Of a DNA stretch of 6,053 nucleotides, positions 1 through 5,650 are shown piece by piece. Location: positions 1-6,053 of the forward strand of contig JAYYZV010000176.1 of assembly GCA_036339975.1 (NCBI GenBank), given 5' to 3'. The notes beneath the pieces are model-generated. The model did no database searches. It was not told the origin of the DNA and saw nothing but the letters and a program-made list of their open reading frames with translations. Within the stretch, counting starts at the first letter, position 1. Every line of letters begins with the position of its first letter. The position numbers and the translations under genes are program-made. Origin of the DNA: UBA830 sp036339975 (GTDB lineage: Bacteria; Pseudomonadota; Alphaproteobacteria; MPNO01; UBA830).

Positions 1-99
1 CATCGTGGCGATCCCCGCATCTTTAGCGCGCTGTATGGTTTCGGCACGATCCTCATCAAAGACGTCGAAATCAAGATGGCAGTGACTGTCGACTAGCAT
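1..99 (-). CDS. tatD: TatD-family metal-dependent hydrolase, N-terminal fragment
   Basis: Only the first 33 codons are present; the gene runs off the left edge. The protein opens MLVDSHCHLDFDVFDEDRA, the hallmark start of TatD/YcfH-type metal-dependent hydrolases. His6 and His8 form the HxH motif that supplies two metal ligands of the TIM-barrel active site. Family members are DNases or related hydrolases; the exact activity here cannot be judged from the fragment. In many Alphaproteobacteria this gene follows metG, as it does here in orientation and order, but about 2.17 kb of other DNA now separates the two. The ATG at 99-97 is chosen because the conserved motif begins directly after it. 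The ribosome site is poor (GAG abuts the ATG, and a GGAG lies about 16 bases upstream). A TATAAA at 189-184 on this strand could be a -10 box, but no good -35 accompanies it. Identity is confident; activity is inferred. Confidence 0.88.
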   Translation of the reverse strand, partial: MLVDSHCHLDFDVFDEDRAETIQRAKDAGIATM

Positions 100-488
100 C
101 TCGGGTGTTTAGCATACTCCCCGCGCGAATCCATGCAGGACGTTAGGCCCCCAAAACGGTCCCTCTTCGCAGGCTGGAAAAAATTTATAGAACAGGGCCG
201 CAATGACGATCGAGCCTAATCTCACGGATTTTCTGCGGGGCCGGCCAGAGACGGCACGGAGACAGAGGGGCCCCGGTAATCTGATGAGGCTCTTTCTCGA
301 AAAACAGGACCAAATACAAATACGAAAACACCGATTATGCGAAAAGTTGAACATGTCATATGCGCTTACCCCGACCAAATCAGCTATTGAAATCGTCAGG
401 TTACCGACTGGCCAGAGGCACTGCCTTGCGCGGATCAAACAAACGAATAAACTTTTTCCTATTTCGGTACAGAAAATCGAAGTTATTT

Positions 489-517
489 TTGGCTTTATCT
501 CCATAGAACTGTCTAAA
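489..517 (+). promoter_or_regulatory. candidate promoter for the ridA-like/bicupin pair
   Basis: TTGGCT at 489-494 and TCTAAA at 512-517 are separated by 17 bases, and each matches four of six positions of the sigma-70 consensus. This is the best-spaced pair I found by eye in the AT-rich DNA upstream of the gene. A transcript would begin near 523 and leave a leader of about 130 bases. A weaker alternative is TTGCGC at 426-431 with TAAACT at 448-453 (16-base spacer). In AT-rich DNA such matches occur by chance, so this is only a candidate. Confidence 0.2.
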
Positions 518-638
518 GGAATTTGTAGAATTTTCCCAAAAACCTTAGCCTTAACGACCACTAAACTAGGAAAAGTGTATTTTCAGGGGTGACAAATAGC
601 GTTTCTCCAAAACAATCAATAACCGTTACAAAAAATGC

Positions 639-642
639 GAGG
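639..642 (+). promoter_or_regulatory. ribosome binding site deciding the ridA-like start
   Basis: GAGG at 639-642 lies nine bases before the ATG at 652. The earlier in-frame candidates are worse placed: the same GAGG touches the ATG at 643, and the GTG at 589 has only a GGG run directly against it. This favours 652 as the start, giving a protein of normal family length. Confidence 0.5.
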
Positions 643-651
643 ATGATACCG

Positions 652-1080
652 ATGCTTGAAATTGAACCCATCAATCCAGACCCTAGTCAGTCAGACCAGC
701 TCCCCTACTCTCCATCAATTCGAGTAAAAGGGGGTGCAGACATCCTTTTCATATCCGGTTCGACTGCATTACCGCTTTATCATTCCCATCCTCATATTCA
801 TGAGGAACACGTGTTGCCGGACGATATTAAGGAGCAAACCCGGAGGGCGATGGAAGACATCAAATTATCGCTCGACGCCTGCGGTCTCAGCTGGCGAAAC
901 GTCGTCAAGATTACAAAGTTTGTTACAGATATGCGGGAGACCGATGCTATGCACCAGGTGATCGGGGAATATTTTGACGGCTGGAAGCCGGCTAGTACGA
1001 TGGTTTGTGTAAACAACTTAAGTGCCCCAGGATCAAGGGTCGAGATTGACATAATCGCCGTCGCGCCAAGTGAAGATTGA
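652..1080 (+). CDS. RidA/YjgF/YER057c-family protein lacking the canonical catalytic arginine
   Basis: The 142-residue product has the Rid fold signature: a GxxADILFISG-type strand (about 27-36), the helix with DIKEQTRRAMEDIK (58-71), the VVKITKFVTDM strand (84-94), and a C-terminal VEIDIIAVA strand (130-138). Rid proteins are trimers with active sites between subunits; the best-known members hydrolyse reactive enamines and imines such as 2-aminoacrylate. Those members have an arginine after Pro-Ala (PARS, Arg105 in E. coli RidA). Here the motif is PASTMVCV (113-120), with Ser115 at that position, so the classic deaminase reaction is doubtful and the protein fits the arginine-lacking Rid groups better. 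The loop at 43-53 is histidine-rich (His44, 46, 48, 50, 53) and longer than in RidA. The bicupin gene follows after 41 bases, suggesting a shared transcript. A GTG at 589 would add 21 residues. Family is confident; substrate is unknown. Confidence 0.9.
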   Translation: MLEIEPINPDPSQSDQLPYSPSIRVKGGADILFISGSTALPLYHSHPHIHEEHVLPDDIKEQTRRAMEDIKLSLDACGLSWRNVVKITKFVTDMRETDAMHQVIGEYFDGWKPASTMVCVNNLSAPGSRVEIDIIAVAPSED

Positions 1081-1108
1081 AAGCAGAATCAGATACATGG
1101 AACTAATT

Positions 1109-1114
1109 AAGGAG
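1109..1114 (+). promoter_or_regulatory. strong Shine-Dalgarno sequence of the bicupin gene
   Basis: AAGGAG at 1109-1114 is followed by a seven-base spacer and the ATG at 1122. This near-ideal site fixes the start. With a gap of only 41 bases from the ridA-like stop and no visible terminator between, it supports cotranscription with strong independent initiation. Confidence 0.75.
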
Positions 1115-1121
1115 TTCGGGG

Positions 1122-1961
1122 ATGGCTAAATTTATTAGAGAAGCCTCTGTCGTCAGCGACGAACCTGACAAGGGTGTGTCGGTTAAATCTTTGGTAACTC
1201 CCGAAAGCGTCTCCTCCGACAATGTTTTAACTGAACAAATAACCTTAACAGATCGAGCGAAATTCAATTTCGCTGTCGGCGATAATGATATTTGCTGGGT
1301 TCATATGCTCGATGGTTCGTGTGACGTGTCGATAGGCGGGACAAAGTCTTCGCTGGGTGAAGAGCATTTTCTTTTCCTAGCGCCGTGTGAAAATATTCAA
1401 TTTGAGTGCAAAGAAACGGCGCATATTTTCCGGGCTACGGTTCCAGAAGCCGGTAGATTTGACCCGTCGTGGACTAACTTATCTCTCGCGTCTCGGCTTA
1501 CCGACTGGACAAACGAACCTGTCTTGAATTCAGAATTCGATGCCCGGAAACGGATTTACATGATTACACCTCAATTATCGGGGACCAAGGCAGTAAAAGG
1601 TGAAATGATAATTTATCCACCTGGCACCGAGGCCTCCAATCATCATCATGAAGGGGCAGAACACTTTATGGTGGTGTTAGACGGCTCCGCGACATTTTAT
1701 ATCAATGAAGAGCCGAGAGAAGTGAGGGAAGGAGATACCATATATATCTATGAAAACGACCGTCATTACATCAGAAACGACACCTCAAGCGAATTCAGGT
1801 TTATCGAATATTTCGTTCCGGGCATTTACAAAACTGTTTGGGCAGAGGGCGCAGAGATATGTACCTGGAACCCGAGTAATAAAAACATAAAGGGAGGTCA
1901 GCCCAGCCGGCATATTGCAGGCCATTCGTCGGCCGAGGCGCATACCCGAGCTGATATCTAG
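1122..1961 (+). CDS. two-domain cupin (bicupin) protein, substrate unknown
   Basis: The 279-residue protein contains two cupin barrels. The N-terminal one (about 35-107) keeps the fold pattern (HMLDG at 61-65, FLFLAP at 83-88) but no cluster of metal ligands, so it is probably structural. The C-terminal one (about 160-235) has both cupin motifs. Motif 1 runs from Gly168 through His174, His175 and His176 to Glu180/His181 and Gly188. Motif 2 runs from Gly204 through His215 to Asn219. Counting back from Gly188, the usual Glu ligand position holds His181, with Glu180 one residue off, so the metal set may be three His plus Glu or four His. There is no signal peptide or membrane segment, so it is likely cytoplasmic. 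The layout (degenerate first cupin, active second) and length recall ureidoglycine aminohydrolase-like bicupins, but the rest of the sequence does not convince me. A dioxygenase, isomerase or lyase remains possible. Its Rid-family neighbour hints at chemistry on a nitrogen compound (inference). Confidence 0.87.
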   Translation: MAKFIREASVVSDEPDKGVSVKSLVTPESVSSDNVLTEQITLTDRAKFNFAVGDNDICWVHMLDGSCDVSIGGTKSSLGEEHFLFLAPCENIQFECKETAHIFRATVPEAGRFDPSWTNLSLASRLTDWTNEPVLNSEFDARKRIYMITPQLSGTKAVKGEMIIYPPGTEASNHHHEGAEHFMVVLDGSATFYINEEPREVREGDTIYIYENDRHYIRNDTSSEFRFIEYFVPGIYKTVWAEGAEICTWNPSNKNIKGGQPSRHIAGHSSAEAHTRADI

Positions 1962-2130
1962 GCAAAGTGTTTCTTTCGGAGAACAGGAATTCCGGGCCGA
2001 AGCAGAAAAACTAAAGGCAGAAAATTGAAGGGTAGCCGTACTTCAAAAAAGTCAGGAACTGAAAAAAGTCTTAGACACCTATGCTAATCCCCTTACCTCT
2101 AAGGTTTCTCGAGCTTGCAGTCGCGGAAAC

Positions 2131-2152
2131 GTAATACAGTTTGTAATACAAA
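2131..2152. repeat. 8-base direct repeat overlapping a 13-base palindrome
   Basis: GTAATACA occurs at 2131-2138 and again at 2143-2150, with a 12-base period. The second copy sits in the perfect palindrome TTTGTA-A-TACAAA at 2140-2152. The shape could suit a small DNA-binding dimer, but it lies at the 3' ends of both neighbouring genes, where an operator is not expected. AT-rich DNA produces such patterns by chance. No function is assigned. Confidence 0.3.
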
Positions 2153-2251
2153 AACGTGGCGAACATTCCAGCTTCCGAAAAACAGGGTGATTAGACAATT
2201 GCTTTGAATAGGTAATTAATCGCGGAAAAATAGCTACCCCAACTGCTCCCG

Positions 2252-2266
2252 CGGCCATCATGGCCG
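2252..2266. repeat. GC palindrome directly after the metG stop
   Basis: CGGCCAT and ATGGCCG flank a single base, one base beyond the metG stop codon. As RNA on the metG strand it would form a five-pair GC stem (CGGCC/GGCCG) with a five-base loop. No T-run follows directly; the nearest is TTTTT about 25 bases further along. It is at best a weak terminator or a 3'-end stabilising hairpin. It also lies about where composition changes from the metG type to the AT-rich inserted type. Confidence 0.35.
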
Positions 2267-2267
2267 G

Positions 2268-3839
2268 TCAGGAGCGGCGAGTCCCCTCCTCTGCTTCTTC
2301 TTCGACGAACCGGGGAAAAACCGGTGCGGGTTTGGGTAGAGCCGTGCCGGGCGCCAGGGCGCTCCCGGTTCCTACGCATTCAAAATCGCGTGCGTCGGCC
2401 CCGACTTCGAGCAGATCCAGCATCTTTGCTGCGGAGTCCGGCATGAATGGCTGGATGTAAAGTCCGAGATGCCGGATGGTTTCGGCCAATATGTAAAGCA
2501 CGGTATCCCGCCGGGCCTGATCTTCCTTGTGAAGCTGCCACGGGGCCTGCTGGTCGACATAGGCATTACCTGCCCGCACTACTACCCATATGGCTTCCAG
2601 CGCTTCATGAAAGGACTGATTGTCCATATGACGCCGAATGGTTTCCATCGCGCCCGTCGCCTGATCCAGCATATTCGTGTCTTCGCTCGTCCGGTCGCCC
2701 GGTTTCGGCAAAACGCCGTCGCAGTACCTGCCGATCATCGACAGCACCCGCTGCGCCAGATTACCCAGGTCGTTAGCCAGTTCGCTGTTAACCCGGTTGA
2801 CCATGGAACGATGTGAAAAATCACCGTCGTTTCCGAAGGGCACTTCGCGTAACAGAAAATACCGCACCTGATCCAGCCCGTAGGTATCAACGATTGCCCG
2901 CGGATCGATGATGTTGCCTAGGGATTTGGAAATCTTCTCACCTTCGTTGGTCCACCAGCCGTGGGCGAAAACGCGTTTGGGCGGCCCCTGGCCAGCGCCC
3001 ATCAGGAACGCTGGCCAGTAAACCGCGTGAAACCGCAAAATATCCTTACCCACCATGTGCAGATCGGCCGGCCAATACCTGCCGTAAAGGTCGGACTCCT
3101 GATTGGGATAATCGACGGCGGTAATGTAGTTGGTCAGCGCGTCTAGCCACACATACATGATGTGATCTTCATCGCCCGGCACATCCACGCCCCATTTGAA
3201 GCTGGTGCGGGATACCGATAGGTCGTGCATGCCGCCCTTTACGAAGCTGATTACTTCGTTCCTGCGGGTTTCCGGGGCAATGAAATCCGGGTTCTCGTCG
3301 TAGAACTTCAAAAGCGGTTCCTGCCATTTCGAAAGATCGAAGAAATAGCTGGGCTCTTCCACCCATTCGCATTCGGCGCCGGACGGGGCGATTTTCTTGC
3401 CGTCGGGCCCTTCGGTTAGTTCGTCTTCGGCGTAGAACGCTTCATCTCGTATTGCGTACCAGCCGTTATAGGTGCCCAGATAAATATGGCCGTTTTCCTT
3501 AAGCGCGGTCCAGATAGCTTGGCTGGCTCTGGCGTGCCGGGATTCGGTCGTCCTGATGAAGGCGTCGTTGCTGTAATTCATGAACGACGCCAGATCTCGA
3601 AAGTTCTGAGAAACGCCGTCGGTAAAGCTTTGTGGGTCCATGCCCGCGGCTTCTGCCGATTTTTCAACTTTCTGGCCGTGTTCGTCGGTGCCCGTCAGGA
3701 AAAAGACGTCATAGCCGTCCAGCCGTTTGAAACGGGCAAGCGCGTCGCAAGCCAGGGTAGTATAGGCGTGGCCGATATGGGGAGCATCGTTGACGTAGTA
3801 AATCGGCGTTGTGATGTAATAGGTCTTCTGACCGGACAT
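2268..3839 (-). CDS. metG: methionyl-tRNA synthetase
   Basis: This 523-residue class I aminoacyl-tRNA synthetase charges tRNA-Met with methionine in the cytoplasm and is essential. The Rossmann catalytic core opens with TTPIYYVNDAPHIGHAYTT, including the HIGH motif at 21-24. The second ATP-binding motif is KISKS at 302-306, and YVWLDALTNYI (229-239) belongs to the methionine pocket region. The helical anticodon-binding domain includes ELANDLGNL (353-361) and APW (432-434). The region that holds four zinc-binding cysteines in the E. coli enzyme has only Cys157, so this is the zinc-free type usual in Alphaproteobacteria. There is no C-terminal Trbp111-like domain; the protein ends in an acidic tail (about 511-519). 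The start is supported by the ribosome site at 3850-3845. It lies 47 bases after holB on the same strand. Its usual downstream partner tatD is displaced by about 2.17 kb. Confidence 0.98.
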   Translation of the reverse strand: MSGQKTYYITTPIYYVNDAPHIGHAYTTLACDALARFKRLDGYDVFFLTGTDEHGQKVEKSAEAAGMDPQSFTDGVSQNFRDLASFMNYSNDAFIRTTESRHARASQAIWTALKENGHIYLGTYNGWYAIRDEAFYAEDELTEGPDGKKIAPSGAECEWVEEPSYFFDLSKWQEPLLKFYDENPDFIAPETRRNEVISFVKGGMHDLSVSRTSFKWGVDVPGDEDHIMYVWLDALTNYITAVDYPNQESDLYGRYWPADLHMVGKDILRFHAVYWPAFLMGAGQGPPKRVFAHGWWTNEGEKISKSLGNIIDPRAIVDTYGLDQVRYFLLREVPFGNDGDFSHRSMVNRVNSELANDLGNLAQRVLSMIGRYCDGVLPKPGDRTSEDTNMLDQATGAMETIRRHMDNQSFHEALEAIWVVVRAGNAYVDQQAPWQLHKEDQARRDTVLYILAETIRHLGLYIQPFMPDSAAKMLDLLEVGADARDFECVGTGSALAPGTALPKPAPVFPRFVEEEAEEGTRRS

Positions 3840-3844
3840 TCTTG

Positions 3845-3850
3845 TTCCTC
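3845..3850 (-). promoter_or_regulatory. Shine-Dalgarno sequence of metG
   Basis: On the minus strand GAGGAA ends five bases before the metG ATG (3839-3837), confirming the start. A five-base inverted repeat, GTCGT/ACGAC (3865-3869 and 3876-3880), lies upstream in the holB-metG gap. It has no T-run and is too weak to call a terminator, so metG is probably read from the upstream operon. Confidence 0.7.
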
Positions 3851-3886
3851 GGGAAAGCGCGGCGGTCGTCTAATCACGACGCGGGT

Positions 3887-5011
3887 TTATACACCCGTCC
3901 GGGTGGTATTTTCCATGGCTGTCAGCGCGCTTATCATAACCTGTTTCCGATCAAGATTTGCGCTATCCGCACGGGCGAACAATTCGTTGTTCTTTTCCCA
4001 CACTTCGATCCAGCTCGACGTATCCGCCAGCGTAGTTAACCGCATTAGGCTCTGGGCTTCTTCCGGGGTGTAGCCGCGCGAAGCCAAGTCAATGTTGCGC
4101 GTGCCGGCGGAGACAAGATCGCAGAGGCTGCGGGAAGCGATTTCGGTCGCTGTACGCCAGGCATTGTCGGCATCCCGTTTTGAGACGACATCCGCAAATT
4201 TATGGGCGGCCTCCATGTTCAAGTCCGGCAGTCCGTTGAAAATACCTAGAAGCATTCGCATCAGCAGAACGCCTTCGCTGTCCGCAAGGTCGAGCGCACG
4301 GCCGATACTGCCGTCAGCTAGGCTGGTTAGCGTGGAGCGATCAGCTTTCGGAATATCGGGACGGTAAGAGGCGATCAGTGCGGCGACCGCCGTGTTTTCC
4401 AGCGGAGCCAGTTTCAACTGACGACACCGCGACCGAATGGTCGGCAGCAGGCGCCGCGGGGCGTGGCTCACCAGCAGCAAGATCGCCCGCGGCGGTGGTT
4501 CTTCCAGCATCTTGAGCAACGCATTCGCGGCATTGGGGTTCATGTCTTCCGCGCCGTCAACGATGATGATGCGCCATCCCCCTTCGCCCGCCGTAAGGGA
4601 CATGGCGTGTCCGGCCGCGCGGATTTTATCGACAGGGATAATGGTCTGCATACGTTTTCCGTCATCGCTCATGCCGCGTTCGATCGATTGCAGGTCTGCA
4701 TGCCCATTAGCGGCGACACGGCGAAACACTGGATGTTCGGGGTCGATCGCAAGAGAATCCGGTGCGACAGTGGGTAATTCATCGTCATCGAAAAGCGCAG
4801 GGCCGACATCTTCCGTCGGGGGTCGGGAGCTGTTGGCCAACAGAAAACGGGCGAACCGGTAAGCCAGGGTCGCCTTGCCTATCCCCTTGGGTCCCGTTAT
4901 CAGCCAGCCGTGGTGCAGCCTACCTGACGACCAGGCGTCCAGAAATTGCCGCTCCGCGGCGTCATGACCGAAGAGATCGGGGTTTTCCCTTGGAAGAAGT
5001 GGCCCGGTCAT
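3887..5011 (-). CDS. holB: DNA polymerase III delta' subunit
   Basis: The 374-residue product is the delta' subunit of the clamp loader, which with delta and tau/gamma places the sliding clamp on primed DNA during replication. The AAA+ module shows a P-loop GPKGIGKAT (40-48), a Walker B-like strand IIIVDGAEDMN (148-158) in place of an ATPase DExx box, ALLKMLEEPP (164-173), and the SRC motif (194-196) that provides an arginine finger to the neighbouring subunit. DLFGHDAAE (12-20) and LHHGWLITG (32-40) are typical of the alphaproteobacterial form, as is the inserted segment around 88-110 (DPEHPVFRRVA). No cysteines occur there, so the zinc module of enterobacterial clamp-loader subunits is absent. 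The C-terminal helical domain is poorly conserved. The ATG overlaps the tmk stop (ATGA at 5011-5008), indicating translational coupling. Confidence 0.96.
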   Translation of the reverse strand: MTGPLLPRENPDLFGHDAAERQFLDAWSSGRLHHGWLITGPKGIGKATLAYRFARFLLANSSRPPTEDVGPALFDDDELPTVAPDSLAIDPEHPVFRRVAANGHADLQSIERGMSDDGKRMQTIIPVDKIRAAGHAMSLTAGEGGWRIIIVDGAEDMNPNAANALLKMLEEPPPRAILLLVSHAPRRLLPTIRSRCRQLKLAPLENTAVAALIASYRPDIPKADRSTLTSLADGSIGRALDLADSEGVLLMRMLLGIFNGLPDLNMEAAHKFADVVSKRDADNAWRTATEIASRSLCDLVSAGTRNIDLASRGYTPEEAQSLMRLTTLADTSSWIEVWEKNNELFARADSANLDRKQVMISALTAMENTTRTGV

Positions 5012-5646
5012 ACTGACAGTCTAACACCCAGCCGTTCGGACAGACATGCGACGATCGCTATTGTTACGGCATCCATATCCTGGAGGGCGTCAATAATCTG
5101 GCAGCGATCCGGTTCCCTGGCTGCGATATCCAGAAATCCCTTTCGAAGACGTCCGTGAAAATCCTTATCCATCTGTTCGTACCGGTCGGGGGAATCTCCA
5201 CGGGCCCGCATTCTTTCCATACCGGTTTCGACGGGAAGATCGAATATCAGGGTTAAATCTGGTTTGAAGTCCCCGAGTGAGATGTCATAGAGCATTTCAA
5301 TTGCTTCGAGGTTCAATCCTAGCCCATATCCTTGATATGCCCGGGTGGAATCCGCAAAACGGTCGCAAAGCACCCATTTCCCTTCCCGCAATGCCGGGGC
5401 TATACGCGTGGTATAATGATCGGCACGGGCGGCGAAATGGAGAAGCGCCTCGGTCGGCACGTCCCAATTTTTCACGGGATCGAGCAACAATCTCCGGATT
5501 GTTTCCGCGCCGGGCGAACCGCCGGGTTCGCGGGTCGTAAAAACCGAAATACCAGCCTGTTCAATTTTCTCCGCAACGCGGGAGATCTGGGTCGACTTAC
5601 CTGCACCCTCACCGCCTTCGAATGTGATGAATTTGCCGGCGCTCAT
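5008..5646 (-). CDS. tmk: thymidylate kinase (dTMP kinase)
   Basis: This 212-residue enzyme phosphorylates dTMP to dTDP with ATP, a required step in making dTTP for replication. Visible motifs are the P-loop FEGGEGAGKST (9-19), TREPGG (38-43), and DRFADSTRAYQG (95-106), the conserved DR(F/Y) region that contacts dTMP. An arginine-containing lid follows (about 145-155, RMRARGDSPDR). The P-loop without arginine together with arginines in the lid matches the E. coli-like type of the enzyme. An upstream in-frame ATG at 5673 would overlap the dacC-type gene and add nine residues before the conserved start. The ATG at 5646 gives MSAGKFITFEG and normal length, so it is preferred, although its ribosome site is weak. 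It begins four bases after the dacC-type stop and overlaps holB by four bases, so expression is probably operonic and coupled. Confidence 0.97.
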   Translation of the reverse strand: MSAGKFITFEGGEGAGKSTQISRVAEKIEQAGISVFTTREPGGSPGAETIRRLLLDPVKNWDVPTEALLHFAARADHYTTRIAPALREGKWVLCDRFADSTRAYQGYGLGLNLEAIEMLYDISLGDFKPDLTLIFDLPVETGMERMRARGDSPDRYEQMDKDFHGRLRKGFLDIAAREPDRCQIIDALQDMDAVTIAIVACLSERLGVRLSV

Positions 5647-5650
5647 TGCG

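Larger units (their letters stand above)
100..651. other. divergent intergenic region between tatD and the ridA-like gene
   Basis: This 552-base stretch separates two 5' ends, so it should hold the promoters of the ridA-bicupin pair (rightward) and possibly of tatD (leftward). Bases 100 to about 300 are GC-rich. They include a 7-base inverted repeat, CGGGGCC at 236-242 against GGCCCCG at 269-275, with a 26-base loop and no T-run. From about 300 on, the DNA is clearly AT-rich (18 of 60 bases are G or C in 481-540). An open frame at 203-592 on the plus strand (129 codons) spans this composition break and resembles no family I know. A 150-codon frame on the opposite strand covers the same ground. 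I regard both as chance openings. No tRNA, riboswitch or insertion-sequence end was recognised. Confidence 0.6.
1962..2267. other. convergent, AT-rich intergenic region with no supported gene
   Basis: The bicupin gene and metG end towards each other across these 306 bases. Composition is low in G and C (21 of 60 in 2161-2220) until about 2240, where it rises towards metG. I see no hairpin followed by a T-run on either strand; the only stem after the cupin stop is TTCGG/CCGAA (1975-1979 and 1997-2001), and it lacks a T-run. Plus-strand frame 1981-2025 reads EQEFRAEAEKLKAEN, then a TGA at 2026-2028, and continues RVAVLQKSQELKKVLDTYAN. This looks like a charged coiled-coil stretch broken by one stop and may be a decayed gene piece. 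AAAAAAGTC occurs at 2045-2053 and again at 2062-2070. Small palindromes and repeats are listed separately. Confidence 0.6.

Noticed and set aside
109..561. Minus-strand open frame of 150 codons upstream of tatD
   Set aside because: Its composition and residue pattern do not look protein-like, it has no recognised motif, and it crosses the same composition break.
531..574. Inverted repeat TTTTCC/GGAAAA upstream of the ridA-like gene as an operator or terminator
   Set aside because: It has six AT-rich pairs around a 32-base loop with no extension; expected by chance in this composition.
574..588. VYFQG at the end of the 129-codon frame, resembling the end of a TEV protease site
   Set aside because: The full recognition sequence is absent and the frame itself is not considered a gene; this is coincidence.
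203..592. Plus-strand open frame of 129 codons ending in a GTGA overlap with a possible GTG start of the ridA-like gene
   Set aside because: It crosses the GC break near 300, has no convincing ribosome site, resembles no known family, and a 150-codon frame opens opposite it. The ridA-like start is better placed at 652, which removes the overlap argument.
117..2253. Similar short sequences CTCCCCGCG (117-125) and CTCCCGCG (2246-2253) as a target-site duplication flanking the cassette
   Set aside because: They are not identical, are very short and GC-rich, and no inverted terminal repeats or transposase accompany them.
2079..2261. Minus-strand 60-codon frame starting just after metG
   Set aside because: It has no ribosome site or recognisable domain, and runs through the AT-rich cassette edge; it looks like a chance opening.
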